Assembly (NCBI GenBank): GCA_963082975.1
Contig: OY720346.1
Span: 70,051,267-70,115,266, forward strand
Reading direction: 5' to 3'
Source of the DNA: Labia minor
Taxonomy: Eukaryota; Arthropoda; Insecta; Dermaptera; Spongiphoridae
Length of the DNA stretch: 64,000 nt
Part shown: positions 59,801-62,163 of the stretch, piece by piece
How the letters are laid out: each line of letters starts with the position of its first letter
Numbering within the stretch: the first letter of the stretch is position 1
Program-made: the position numbers and the translations under genes
Notes under the pieces: model-generated
Databases searched by the model: none
What the model saw: the letters and a program-made list of their open reading frames with translations, nothing else
Told to the model about the DNA's origin: nothing

Positions 59801-61568
59801 TCCAATGTCTTGGCACATTGTTTATTCCCAATCTGCCCTCAGATGGTTAGAAAATATTGATTTATTTTTGTTTTCTCGTTTTTTATTGTCCAAGTAGGCA
59901 TGTATTTATTCATCAACAACAATAACAGGATTAGAAATTTTATTTTGAAAATTCTCCAAATTGTCTGAATAATCTTCTGAATAGAATATCAATGGTTAGT
60001 GAGTGAAAATTGAATTCAAAAGAAATATTCAGTGATTGAATGACAATTTGGCATATTGAATTAATAGATTAAACTATTTTGTCTATAAATTTGAATCTCA
60101 TGGTCATTTTTTTTTTCTTATTTTTTTTTCTTTATTTTGCAAAATGAAGAAGAGAAAGTTGTCTATCTTCCAGCATCTGAATCATCCACTTTGATTAGAT
60201 TCTCTTCTATTCTAATCAAACTAATCGTTCTATGCAAAATATAGAGAGTAATAAACTTTAATTTTAATACACTTTCATTTATTCCAATTATAAATTAAAT
60301 AAACACAACACACACACACACACACATACATATATTTTACTTTCTCAAATAATCCCAAAATTGTAAATATTAAAGGCGTGGTGTATAAAATAAATATTAT
60401 TTGATTTTTTTGTTTTGTTTTTGCTGATAGAAAATATCATAAATCAATAAAGATTAAAAACTGGATTGGATCTCTTTTAGAATCAAGTTTTTTTAAAACT
60501 TCAGAGATTTTCCCTTTTTTTCCAAATACACTAAAAACAATCTAATTTTTTAATAGTTTATTATTCATGAACAAATAAAACGAAATATATAAATTGTTTT
60601 TAATAAAAATTATTGACATCACCAGAAAATTTGAAAATTTTAAGTAAATATTTTTTCTTTTAATTTTGAAAAATTCGAAAAAATAAAAATAAATATTAAA
60701 TAGTAAATTTATAATTTTACTCCATCTCTTTTTAAATATTTAAGAAATTTGATAATAAAATTAATCAATTTTGATTAAATTTGTGTTAAAATTTTAAATT
60801 GAGGAAATGGGGAAGAAAATTTTCTATTTTTTACTATAATTGTTATTTTTCTCTAAAAATTAAGTTTTGTTTGGTAAATAAAATTCGTCATCTATCCTTA
60901 ACTTAAATGTCATCTTAAATTTCTTTTACAATGAAGTATTCATCAAAGAGCCTATGGATCTATGTAATGATAAATTAGTAAGTTATTATGTTGATAAATC
61001 GTTTTCTTTTAATGGTGTAAATAACAATTTAATGTACTTATAAACCAGTAATTCTCAACCTTTGTTTTACCGCGGCACACTTTGAACGGTTTAAAAATTT
61101 GACGGCACACAATAAGATAAGTGTAAAAGTTTACCATATTGAAAAAAAGTGGTTCCAAAAACGGTTTACCTTTTTTTTAGAACCAAATTGAAAAAATTAA
61201 GAAAAAAAGTCGGAAATGTTTAAGAGCCTCTTTACATTTTTAATAATTTGGCGGCCCACTTTTGAAAATCTCGCGGCACACAAAAATGCCGCGGAACAGT
61301 GGTTGAGACACTTAAATAGATAAACAAATAAAATAAATCAATGGAATTTGTTTCACTGATTGTATTTACCGATATAAGCTGTAGCGTTGGGTGAAATAAG
61401 CCATTCGTGTTGATTTTCCCCTGGTTGTAGCCGGGGATGATAACTCGGCGAGCTCCAATTAGGGTTGAGATAGTTCGAGTTTGTTGTGTTCGATGATGAC
61501 GACTCATCGGCAGCCGAGCAGGTGCAGCCGAGGAGCAGAGCTGCGGCAGAGAGCCACAGCCCAGCCAT
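15950..61568 (-). CDS. Multi-flytrap class C GPCR (whole gene, 33 coding exons)
   Basis: Gene-level entry; the exons are listed separately. Joining 33 exons gives 7857 nt, a continuous frame of about 2618 residues. Order: signal peptide (1-20), flytrap module 1 (about 68-540), Thr-rich linker (about 565-612), module 2 (about 645-1170), module 3 (about 1180-1670), module 4 (about 1675-2110), seven helices (about 2184-2462), cytoplasmic Pro-rich tail. The D-T/S-C-G element occurs once per module, at about 123, 714, 1239 and 1736. The protein should sit in the plasma membrane with the modules outside. By family knowledge, ligand binding to flytrap lobes drives G-protein coupling; the ligand here is unknown. 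Class C receptors usually have one flytrap module, so this is about twice to three times the normal length. From memory, orphan arthropod mGluR-like receptors such as Drosophila CG32447 are the first orthologues to compare; I did not verify this. All introns are GT-AG except one GC-AG. The last exon is the least certain. Confidence 0.88.
17316..17893. mobile_element. Chimeric inverted mariner copy
   Basis: Same lineage as 849-1763, but both ends are the transposon's 5' end. The left part (17316 to about 17518) reads 5' leader in plus orientation; the remainder reads 5' end plus catalytic region (HHDNAPAHTSLIVRDFLAKN) in minus orientation. The second leader copy is shorter. No true 3' end is present. 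Confidence 0.75.
17899..18455. mobile_element. Fold-back mariner element with 180-bp arms
   Basis: Arms 17899-18078 and 18276-18455 are near-perfect inverted copies of a mariner 3' end. The plus-strand reading through the centre and right arm is YSPDLAPSDFHLFQKMKTW, then QAADFYEEGISKLVHFYDKC and FNLFGNYVEK with a stop. TA flanks both ends. Only the C-terminal third of a transposase is present; the first half is replaced by the inverted 3' end. Confidence 0.85.
18780..19034 (-). CDS. Exon 32: cytoplasmic tail
   Basis: Residues 2521-2605. It starts with VKAFIPDCMPPPPPPLPDGD, then an acidic Ser-rich stretch (EDSDDPTQ, MLDDDLSRLDDGEHC) and LLGLDEEYHTPG. The donor CCCG|GTAAGT is strong, so coding or 3' UTR sequence continues in a further exon. 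The base composition is clearly less AT-rich than the flanks. About 3.9 kb of intron separates it from exon 31. Confidence 0.9.
19223..19725. repeat. Family A fragments arranged head to head
   Basis: A plus-oriented 5' fragment (19223-19338, hairpin gctggagtgtctccactc) abuts a minus-oriented copy (19339-19725) that lacks its 3' third and ends in gataatcgagtggagaaactccagctt. Together they form a large imperfect palindrome in intron 31. Confidence 0.75.
19950..20336 (-). repeat. Family A repeat, 3'-truncated
   Basis: From tgagaaatgtagctcaacct to gaggtagttgaatggagaca in minus orientation. A short ctcttccggctggaag duplication lies at its start. Confidence 0.75.
20668..21095 (+). repeat. Family A repeat, 5'-truncated
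   Basis: Starts in the CGCGCCAGCGC island and ends tcaggcgagatagtaaaaaa. It carries a (CA)n and a GACA stretch at 21010-21058. Confidence 0.75.
22107..22332. mobile_element. hAT-type MITE with perfect 8-bp target duplication
   Basis: cagtgattctcaacca at the left end and tttgagaatcactg at the right end are inverted repeats. aaatagaa flanks the element exactly on both sides (22099-22106 and 22333-22340), the 8-bp duplication expected for hAT transposition. GCGGCAC words lie just inside each end. It lies in intron 31. Confidence 0.9.
22972..23351 (-). CDS. Exon 31: helices 6 and 7 and start of tail
   Basis: Residues 2394-2520. Helix 6 around 2412-2434 (ILASSLLVAGILLTWGVAAI) and helix 7 around 2440-2462, ending in LYVPKMCLY, the class C xPKxx motif. 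The tail that follows is basic (RIRANRKSGKPQR), then proline-rich (SPPSCSPIPSPPPP), a possible SH3/WW/EVH1-type binding stretch. The donor is G|GTAAGT. Confidence 0.93.
23650..24265 (+). mobile_element. Mariner remnant (fourth lineage) in intron 30
   Basis: Plus strand encodes the N-terminal domain KNTVEAQKWLEKRFPDPSPS and TTICRWYAAFN, then SVSEVLKIVMKNHNVKVREI and SMKKVFSKWVPR. A jump follows to NAPCHKSMKTLAKLNELGF and DYWLF, so the segment carrying the first catalytic Asp is deleted. It lies opposite the receptor gene. Confidence 0.8.
24344..24711 (-). CDS. Exon 30: intracellular loop 2, helices 4 and 5
   Basis: Residues 2272-2393. VLTTWRQCDRLRHRR continues from helix 3, and a long Gly/Ser/Asp-rich loop follows (about 2287-2310), longer than the usual second loop of class C receptors. 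Helix 4 is around 2311-2334. Loop residues WRCYQHGNF carry the Cys expected to bridge to the CASRR Cys of helix 3. Helix 5 is around 2370-2392. The donor AAG|GTAATA leaves phase 2. Confidence 0.92.
25051..25600. mobile_element. Fold-back mariner element with 234-bp arms
   Basis: Arms 25051-25284 and 25367-25600 are inverted copies beginning cgaggtgtgt and flanked by TA. Each arm carries a mariner 3' end (LYERCQK and SGEYFEGQ at the transposase C-terminus). The 82-bp centre encodes, on the minus strand, ERCNRRLTLRLIAEELGISK, the second helix-turn-helix of the same transposase. It lies in intron 29. Confidence 0.85.
26026..26299 (-). CDS. Exon 29: transmembrane helices 1-3
   Basis: Residues 2180-2271. 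Helix 1 around ASLAGMALLGAFLTILVALY, helix 2 around SVLGYLILFGLLALFIADLT, then EAICASRRFLPGVAYAIIFA and AMLLK. The IC-x2-RR-x3-G-x2-A-I/L pattern and the K at the end of helix 3 are class C hallmarks (mGluR: CxxRRxxxGLGMxxxYxALLTK). Confidence 0.94.
26397..26773 (-). CDS. Exon 28: end of flytrap module 4 and stalk before the membrane
   Basis: Residues 2055-2179. Contains GLHQFLEQKPCRDANLTS and SPLAECWRR, then GVLRDQILEAFTIGQNIIAG as closing helix, and AGPGIQLATWRTDLGFRV as the final strands. The stalk to the first helix has only one more Cys (YSLCSGM). mGluRs have a nine-cysteine domain at this place; it is absent here. Confidence 0.88.
27325..27614 (-). CDS. Exon 27: flytrap module 4, lobe 2 (divergent)
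   Basis: Residues 1958-2054. LEPLLERRQKALDMAAAYRR and AAWLGQLRDYYRSD correspond loosely to the FxxYFxxL and FW elements. The helix SSLADTMAAVGAVAQ is in the place of the VxNAIYAMAHAL helix. The conserved NPWF element of module 3 is missing here. Confidence 0.86.
28025..28292 (-). mobile_element. tRNA-derived SINE with 11-bp target duplication
   Basis: ttaaaagagct flanks both sides (28014-28024 and 28293-28303). The minus-strand head is tRNA-like, with an A box TAGCCGAGAGTG and a B box GTTCGATTCC. The body includes atgaggaaggcaacgggcaa, a phrase typical of arthropod SINE tails. It lies in intron 26. This is not a functional tRNA gene because the body continues without a tRNA acceptor stem partner. 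Confidence 0.85.
28579..28767 (-). CDS. Exon 26: flytrap module 4, lobe 2
   Basis: Residues 1895-1957. DLAKVLRPGTLMLILVDTPG and EGVAFLSVLGTPELHRFR are two helix-strand pairs of lobe 2. Of the possible donors, A|GTCAGT (phase 1) is the one that keeps the frame into exon 27. Confidence 0.85.
28893..29139 (-). CDS. Exon 25: flytrap module 4, hinge and lobe 2
   Basis: Residues 1813-1894. AVLAVSGQLGAQILIIVRSS is the hinge region, VTDAVRMAVDAAASVTTDVP the helix, and LHSRTTSGGNGPLLETTS a flexible loop. The donor CCG|GTACTC leaves phase 1. Confidence 0.87.
29612..29763 (-). CDS. Exon 24: flytrap module 4, lobe 1
   Basis: Residues 1762-1812. VLATILVDATTTQLVTPLLE is the strand-loop-helix at the ligand-binding position. 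SIAPLLVSSGSHSH is the only module segment that resembles the IPQxSYxSTS motif of amino-acid-binding receptors, and only weakly. Confidence 0.88.
30013..30181. mobile_element. piggyBac-type MITE
   Basis: Flanked by TTAA at 30009-30012 and 30182-30185. The ends cacgttaaacgccg and cggcgtttaacgtg are inverted, and the arms extend through CCACCGGTGG to cctagctttgact, about 65 bp each. The element is almost a perfect hairpin. It lies in intron 23. Confidence 0.82.
30465..30735 (-). CDS. Exon 23: flytrap module 4, lobe 1
   Basis: Residues 1672-1761. RGVAVLGVVPVHQRRRDAGP starts a fourth flytrap, ALHALALQFAVAELRRNN is the first helix, and ELGALVMDTCGQPARGYNAL has the D-T-C-G element at about 1736. 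Phase 0 to phase 1. Confidence 0.9.
30835..31047 (+). mobile_element. SINE (family 1), 5'-truncated
   Basis: Matches the reverse complement of 61876-62150 from ccctagctggggtctatggg to gtacaaaagtcaga, and ends in a run of T. A ggtat microsatellite has grown within it. The tRNA-like head is missing. Confidence 0.8.
31166..31545 (-). CDS. Exon 22: flytrap module 3, C-terminal part
   Basis: Residues 1545-1671. LQRLRRSLLDAVPRMAFVGS is the closing helix, and NGVAFTASGENAHANLQIVQ is the flytrap turn equivalent to VWFDExGDAPGRYDIxNLQ. A longer loop follows with TQCAGLGDGPEEPGLDG before the last strand. The upstream intron contains an 11-bp tandem repeat. Confidence 0.9.
31572..31780. repeat. 11-bp tandem repeat in intron 21
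   Basis: About 17 copies of the unit aataaataaat. It produces false ORFs rich in Tyr/Leu/Phe/Ile on the minus strand. It lies close to the exon 22 acceptor, which stays intact. Confidence 0.9.
32246..32327 (-). CDS. Exon 21: flytrap module 3 helix; GC splice donor
   Basis: Residues 1518-1544. SPVVNTINSVLAIHHALKTV corresponds to the mGluR helix VVNAIYAMAHGLQxMHHAL, followed by LCP. The exon ends at G|GCAAGT, a GC donor. The GT three bases further on puts exon 22 into a frame with an early stop, whereas the GC donor gives LCPERYANYSHCPN without a break. Confidence 0.86.
32465..32669 (-). CDS. Exon 20: flytrap module 3, most mGluR-like segment
   Basis: Residues 1449-1517. ALGTMTLKPLAGQVLDFENY followed by a RNPWFPELW element (about 1482-1490) is close to mammalian mGluRs (TIKLxxPEVxxFDDYF, then RNPWFPEFW). 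HHCRGASC supplies the disulfide loop. This exon is the strongest single evidence for descent from an mGluR-type receptor. The donor is CAT|GTAAAT, phase 0. Confidence 0.92.
33119..33438 (-). CDS. Exon 19: flytrap module 3, lobe 2
   Basis: Residues 1343-1448. ALARARGARVVFVLLTSDAL is the lobe 2 strand, ELLMRTLRALE the following helix, and GELVWVTMPGSES the next strand. The donor CCC|GTAAGA leaves phase 2. Confidence 0.88.
33719..33927 (-). CDS. Exon 18: flytrap module 3, lobe 1 to hinge
   Basis: Residues 1273-1342. DSRVSSAVQEAAGPWGVPVL is the helix after the binding loop; it keeps two adjacent Ser but not the mGluR arrangement. NLGWACVHLLYQQ is the hinge strand (xYNWTYVSxV in mGluRs). Confidence 0.88.
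34011..34298 (-). CDS. Exon 17: flytrap module 3, lobe 1
   Basis: Residues 1177-1272, phase 1 to phase 1. PFYLGLTVPAHDPSSRPLEC is a new first strand, QEQLEAFLWALDHIANQ the first helix, and LAALAVDTCGSAVKAARDVA carries the D-T-C-G element at about 1239. VIAFIAAG ends the exon at the position of the mGluR GVIGPGSS loop. Confidence 0.9.
34383..34563 (-). CDS. Exon 16: linker between modules 2 and 3
   Basis: Residues 1117-1176. VAAYYNGELKTTGAPWIWS corresponds to the final VGxWxxGxLxLD strand of a flytrap. A short linker follows with a CSSGDGCPKCQ cluster of three cysteines, comparable to the cluster after module 1. Confidence 0.87.
34778..35038 (-). CDS. Exon 15: flytrap module 2, C-terminal part
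   Basis: Residues 1030-1116, 87 codons. FERRLHNRKLINRRLRS matches the closing helix and is followed by TIGFTFNSEGLGNWGLHIL, equivalent to the EVxFDxxGDxPGRYDI turn. That turn is a flytrap hallmark and marks the end of module 2. Confidence 0.89.
35487..35675 (-). CDS. Exon 14: flytrap module 2, lobe 2 helix
   Basis: Residues 967-1029, phase 0 at both ends. The CQDPEC pair corresponds to the mGluR disulfide loop after the FW element. WAEQSIAQGVLAVGAAVGDA and ASLCPS correspond to the helix leading to ALCPG. Confidence 0.87.
35771..35876 (-). CDS. Exon 13: flytrap module 2, lobe 2
   Basis: Residues 931-966. The short exon begins PQQQMNAF and ends NPWLGQYHKE. It sits where mGluRs have FxDYFLxLRPxxNxRNPWFxEFW; the N-P-W is kept. 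Confidence 0.85.
36124..36362 (-). CDS. Exon 12: flytrap module 2, lobe 2
   Basis: Residues 852-930. SARATGARGVVVWTTTSDTR is the lobe 2 strand followed by the helix DTRRLLQIVDLAITRG. GDLFWLFASVD is the GEFxLIGSDGW-like strand. The exon ends at GALLFR|, phase 2, where mGluRs have GxITI. Confidence 0.88.
36447..36641 (-). CDS. Exon 11: flytrap module 2, hinge
   Basis: Residues 787-851, phase 0 at both ends. VISVLSHLGWTYVSSVYSVQ is very close to the mGluR hinge strand (WTYVSAVHxEGxYG), and FRDLSARSSICLAVEEAL matches the AFKELAxxxGLCIA helix-strand. This is one of the best mGluR matches in the protein. Confidence 0.9.
36821..36996. mobile_element. hAT-type MITE (same family as 22107)
   Basis: cagtgattctcaacct at the left end and ggttgagaatcactg at the right end, with ccgcggcac words inside both. 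No clean 8-bp duplication (catattac against atatatac). It lies in intron 10, 21 bases from exon 10. Confidence 0.8.
37017..37362 (-). CDS. Exon 10: flytrap module 2, lobe 1
   Basis: Residues 671-786. ARQIESFLWALNEANLH is the first helix (EAMLYALDxIN in mGluRs), followed by SLGGVLVDTCGSRLRAM, the module's D-T-C-G element at about 714. FVSEILATREVTSVSVMSHAA is the region of the ligand-binding loop and lacks the mGluR Ser/Thr triad. Phase 2 to phase 0. The ORF reads on into the next intron, where a hAT MITE lies. Confidence 0.9.
37616..38032 (+). mobile_element. Deleted mariner derivative (third lineage), sister of 15288
   Basis: Ends cgaggatggggtgaaaag and cttttcactccactctag flanked by TA. Plus strand reads AERVRNILHNHLNMESCVQH, NPNKFLRRFITVDE, then jumps to LYEKCISVDGDYVEK with a stop. 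The deletion removes the catalytic core at the same place as in the 15288 copy, so the two descend from one deleted ancestor. It lies in intron 9. Confidence 0.85.
38176..38508 (-). CDS. Exon 9: Thr-rich linker and start of flytrap module 2
   Basis: Residues 560-670. The first half is a mucin-like segment with about 30 Thr in 45 residues, encoded largely by an ACA/ACC/ACT run (CAA-type coding microsatellite, plus-strand GTT repeats at 38390-38480). It probably carries O-glycans and holds modules 1 and 2 apart. The second half contains GGLHIALMLPLHRR, a new first strand equivalent to the GGLFPVH strand of mGluRs, so a second flytrap starts here. Confidence 0.87.
38596..38765 (-). CDS. Exon 8: end of module 1 and cysteine cluster
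   Basis: Residues 504-559. WNQFWTTSGF looks like the last strand of module 1. DCPSRDLRCVPCLHLLPQ has three cysteines within nine residues, a possible small remnant of the cysteine-rich linker that follows flytrap domains in mGluRs. The donor AAA|GTGCGT (phase 2) is weaker than the others, but it is the only GT that keeps the frame into exon 9. Confidence 0.83.
38918..39224 (-). CDS. Exon 7: flytrap module 1, C-terminal part
   Basis: Residues 401-503. VMSIGHAIATLPLALKHAW matches the mGluR helix VxNAIYAMAHALHxM, followed by DKCPDQ, which recalls the CPG after that helix in mGluRs. RREFYHRYF and FLSTEMVLYRVDPDKKVRF correspond to the closing helix and the strand around the FDxxGD turn. Confidence 0.87.
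39299..39420 (-). CDS. Exon 6: flytrap module 1, lobe 2 loop with two cysteines
   Basis: Residues 361-400, phase 0 to phase 2. WLREYLQETYCGTTNCFN corresponds to the mGluR region FxEFWxxxFxCxL and the loop after it. This is the expected place for an intra-lobe disulfide (here a C-x4-C pair). The donor is CAG|GTTGGT. Confidence 0.86.
40609..40923 (-). CDS. Exon 5: flytrap module 1, lobe 2
   Basis: 105 codons, phase 0 to phase 0, residues 256-360. SVARLLSHARNARVPVLVAM is the lobe 2 helix and strand where mGluRs have LLRKLxxRxPxARVVVCF. A hydrophilic insertion containing RNRLEPLSAQTGHAS follows, then IANNTQ, which carries a sequon. The donor is CAG|GTATAG. Confidence 0.87.
41146..41421. mobile_element. 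hAT-type MITE, intact copy
   Basis: agtgtttctcaaccttttt at the left and aggttgaaaatcacta at the right. cattagaa and ccttagaa flank it (7 of 8 identical). Internal CGCCCCC words. It serves as reference for the split copy at 3893 and 9950. It lies in intron 4. Confidence 0.82.
41723..41872 (-). CDS. Exon 4: flytrap module 1, lobe 2 start
   Basis: Fifty codons, phase 0 at both ends. RLGWSRVVIVHGSDQYS corresponds to the mGluR hinge and lobe 2 strand (KRYNWTYVSAVHTEGNYG in mammals), and EVCVVAIEQFE to the following Cys-containing strand. Confidence 0.88.
42663..42998. mobile_element. TA-flanked MITE
   Basis: CAGTCGTTGACCCC at the left and the inverse of CAGTCGTTAGCCCC at the right (12 of 14 identical), with TA on both sides. 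Similar words (cagttattagccccc) occur inside. It lies in intron 3. Confidence 0.7.
43367..43629 (-). CDS. Exon 3: flytrap module 1, lobe 1
   Basis: Residues 118-205. It joins exon 2 to give IGARIFDSCGRF, the clearest mGluR-type signature in module 1 (mGluRs read LGARILDTCSRD). An Asn run precedes a charged loop (NDDREN). The segment DPEISRILDRAAIPTIQLNS is the expected position of the amino-acid-binding Ser/Thr loop of mGluRs but lacks the SSS/YAST-type residues. The donor AAA|GTAATT gives phase 0. Confidence 0.88.
44273..44575. mobile_element. hAT-type MITE
   Basis: cagggatgtccaacc at the left, with its inverse (ttggacatccatg) at the right. The flanks atataaaa and atataata are close to an 8-bp duplication. 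Internal gggccgc words on both sides. It lies in intron 2. Confidence 0.75.
44736..45215 (-). repeat. Family A repeat
   Basis: From tactatctcgccagtag to gatagtcgagtggagacatt in minus orientation. An internal deletion of about 100 bases falls after the tgtgtg stretch. Confidence 0.8.
45796..46080 (+). mobile_element. Mariner 5' fragment (first lineage)
   Basis: Left inverted repeat ggtctgttcaaaagaaaagg, leader as in 849-1763, then RICIKFCVKME and EFGESTLSQTNIYK-like residues of the helix-turn-helix domain. Stops at about 46080 without a right end. Confidence 0.75.
46256..46446. mobile_element. hAT-type MITE with perfect 8-bp target duplication
   Basis: caggggtgtctaaact at the left end and agtttagacacccctg at the right are perfect inverted repeats. 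ctttagag flanks exactly at 46248-46255 and 46447-46454. Confidence 0.92.
47138..47986 (+). repeat. Family B hairpin repeat with nested SINE
   Basis: Begins tgagctttggccaggcacag and accgaccgacg, ends cgtcggtcagtaaaaa. It carries a SINE at 47261-47542. The internal cggacagacatcatgctaaa block matches the other family B copies. Confidence 0.82.
47261..47542 (-). mobile_element. SINE (family 1), full copy nested in family B repeat
   Basis: Minus strand starts ggcgccattgggtgtgtggg, a tRNA-like head with A-box-like GTGGGTAGCG, and continues to gtacaaaagtcagaggtt. Short tatatata words flank it. Confidence 0.82.
48790..49624 (+). mobile_element. Mariner-like element (first lineage), internally deleted
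   Basis: Left end catgttcaaaagaaaagg and right end ccttttgttttgaacaaacctcg are inverted repeats. Plus strand: MDQRICIKFCLKNGIK, then a jump to the pre-catalytic region, HHDNA, and LAPCDFFLFPKLKRPMKEKH to RWHKCIIRGELI at the C-terminus. Same type of internal deletion as 849-1763; frameshifts throughout. Confidence 0.85.
49715..50051 (+). repeat. Family B hairpin repeat, internally deleted
   Basis: Begins tgacctgtggccaggcccag and accgaccgacg, ends cgtcggtcggtaaaaa. Both inverted 11-mers are perfect here, while the central part is missing or replaced. Confidence 0.8.
50520..51098 (+). repeat. Family A hairpin repeat, full copy
   Basis: From aagctggagtgtctccactc to gtggcgagatagtaaaaaag. All body blocks are present. 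The CA tract is short. Confidence 0.85.
52085..52453 (+). mobile_element. Possible solo LTR
   Basis: The block is markedly less AT-rich than its surroundings. It starts TGTTGGCG and ends near CCAAC, with a TATAAA at 52267-52275, a transcription-start-like stretch after it and AATAAA at about 52370. This order is that of a retrotransposon LTR. I see no target duplication and no internal coding region. The ORFs here do not fit the receptor, because exons 2 and 3 join directly in frame. Confidence 0.35.
52724..52876 (-). CDS. Exon 2: start of flytrap module 1
   Basis: Acceptor ttttctttccag|GA and donor G|GTAACC, phase 1 to phase 1. It encodes residues 67-117, including GLFECGPPTRQGIIWFES and a helix ending in LPGIDIG. 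This matches the first strand and helix of mGluR ligand-binding domains, where a GGLFPVH-like strand and a YALDxIN helix lead to the LLPNVTLG turn. It is isolated between the two largest introns of the gene. Confidence 0.85.
53152..53620 (-). repeat. Family B hairpin repeat
   Basis: Plus strand starts accgaaaataggtagag and ends ggtcagtccacagctca. In minus orientation it holds the gacggacagac stretch and the caatgaatataaaattaat block. Confidence 0.78.
54530..54758 (+). repeat. Family A repeat, 3' fragment
   Basis: Starts at about aattccgaattttgaat and ends ctctggcgagatagtaaaaa. A short aatatttgaat duplication lies near the start. Confidence 0.75.
55400..55580. repeat. Family C fragment
   Basis: tatttcttctataccttcta and tcgatgaaaaatcgatttca recur from 358-480, with a shorter acagacagagag stretch. 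Confidence 0.6.
56240..56976 (-). repeat. Family A repeat with nested hAT MITE
   Basis: Runs from tagttttctatcaacttttg to gatagccgagaagagacact in minus orientation, interrupted at ctctaaag by the MITE at 56346-56653. The 3' third is absent. Confidence 0.82.
56346..56653. mobile_element. hAT-type MITE nested in family A repeat
   Basis: CAGGGGTCGGGGAACT at the left and the inverse of CAGCGGTAGGCGAACC at the right. ctctaaag flanks perfectly on both sides (56338-56345 and 56654-56661), and the uninterrupted family A sequence has ctctaaag once at this place. ACCCC words in the interior. Confidence 0.92.
57967..58762. mobile_element. Inverted-repeat element, about 0.8 kb
   Basis: Left gtgggggatggctcc to tattgtgaggagcaaaacat and the inverse at the right (atgttttgctcctcacaata, then catccctact). 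The best-matching 20-base word is a little inside the ends. The interior has a plus-strand ORF of 101 codons (58270-58575) with no recognisable motif, probably chance in AT-rich DNA. Confidence 0.6.
58905..59360. repeat. Family C dispersed repeat, copy 2
   Basis: Matches the window start (see 1-545): aatccaaaatggctgattat, the gaaaaatcgatttcaatttg block and the acagacagacagagagacag stretch. Confidence 0.65.
61046..61300. mobile_element. hAT-type MITE, right end decayed
   Basis: cagtaattctcaacctttg at the left and cagtggttgaga at the right, with ccgcggcac and gccgcgg inside. Same family as 22107 and 36821. The right terminal bases are lost. It lies in intron 1 close to exon 1. Confidence 0.75.
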
Positions 61569-61575
61569 CGGGCGC
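61370..61575 (-). CDS. Exon 1: start codon and signal peptide
   Basis: An acceptor-like pyrimidine tract ending in AG lies just upstream at 61576-61577, seven bases before the ATG at 61566-61568, so at least one non-coding 5' exon probably exists further upstream. The ATG begins a clear signal peptide, MAGLWLSAAALLLGCTCSAA, followed by a Ser/Asn-rich stretch with N-glycosylation sequons (NTT, NWS, NAT). Coding part 199 nt, residues 1-66. The donor is G|GTAAAT after one base of a codon (phase 1). No upstream in-frame ATG is needed. Confidence 0.85.
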
Positions 61576-61875
61576 CTAAAAGAAAAAAAAATGTCATTAG
61601 TAAAAAATACAAAATTAGTTTTAATATTAATAATATTTATAAAAACAATTCGTTTTGATGTTTTGACATTTGAATATTTAACACATAGACACTTAAATCG
61701 TAAAAAAATACCAATCATAATCTTGTTAACAAATTTCAAAATTTAGCATGACAGAAAGAAACTATTCAATTAATTGTCGCTCTTACGAAATACAAGTTTT
61801 ACAAACTTTGAGAGAATATACGATATTATTATATTATATTAGTGTGATAAGCCAGTGACTTTGATTAAAAGAATA

Positions 61876-62150
61876 AAAAAAAAACCTCTGACTTTTGTAC
61901 ATCCTACGCAAGGACAACGCCTATCAATGAGGTGTCCTATGATCAGTAGAACGGGTCCTCTCAACCTCTACCTTGATTTTCTTGATCGGAGGCGCTATCA
62001 AGTAGCTTTTCCCCAATGTTGTTCCCGGAGGCTGGGTTGACTCCGTCCCATAGACCCCAGCTAGGGAAATTCCCTTGCCAGGCCCGAGACTTGATCCCGG
62101 GACCATGTGAATGTGAGGCAGGATCGCTACCCACATACCCAATGGCGCCT
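61876..62150 (-). mobile_element. SINE (family 1) with 13-bp target duplication
   Basis: gattaaaagaata flanks both ends (61863-61875 and 62151-62163). The minus-strand head ggcgccattgggtatgtggg and a B-box-like ggtcccgggatcaagtc are tRNA-like. The 3' end of the minus strand runs cagaggtttttttttt, so the tail is poly(T), not poly(A). It lies upstream of exon 1. Confidence 0.88.
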
Positions 62151-62163
62151 GATTAAAAGAATA

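Larger units (their letters stand above)
52877..61369 (-). other. Intron 1 (about 8.5 kb)
   Basis: Contains a family B repeat (53152-53620), family A repeats (54530-54758 and 56240-56976) with a nested hAT MITE, a 57967-58762 inverted-repeat element, family C repeats (55400-55580 and 58905-59360) and part of a hAT MITE at the exon 1 side (61046-61300). I saw no coding signal in the AT-rich remainder, for example 59361-61045. A remnant at 54090-54360 with repeated CGTTCCC/GGAACG words may be another MITE. Confidence 0.7.

Noticed and set aside
61232..61612. Alternative frame ORF over exon 1
   Set aside because: Overlaps the signal-peptide frame in a shifted reading and runs into a MITE; only the MAGLWLS frame fits exon 2 and a secreted N-terminus.
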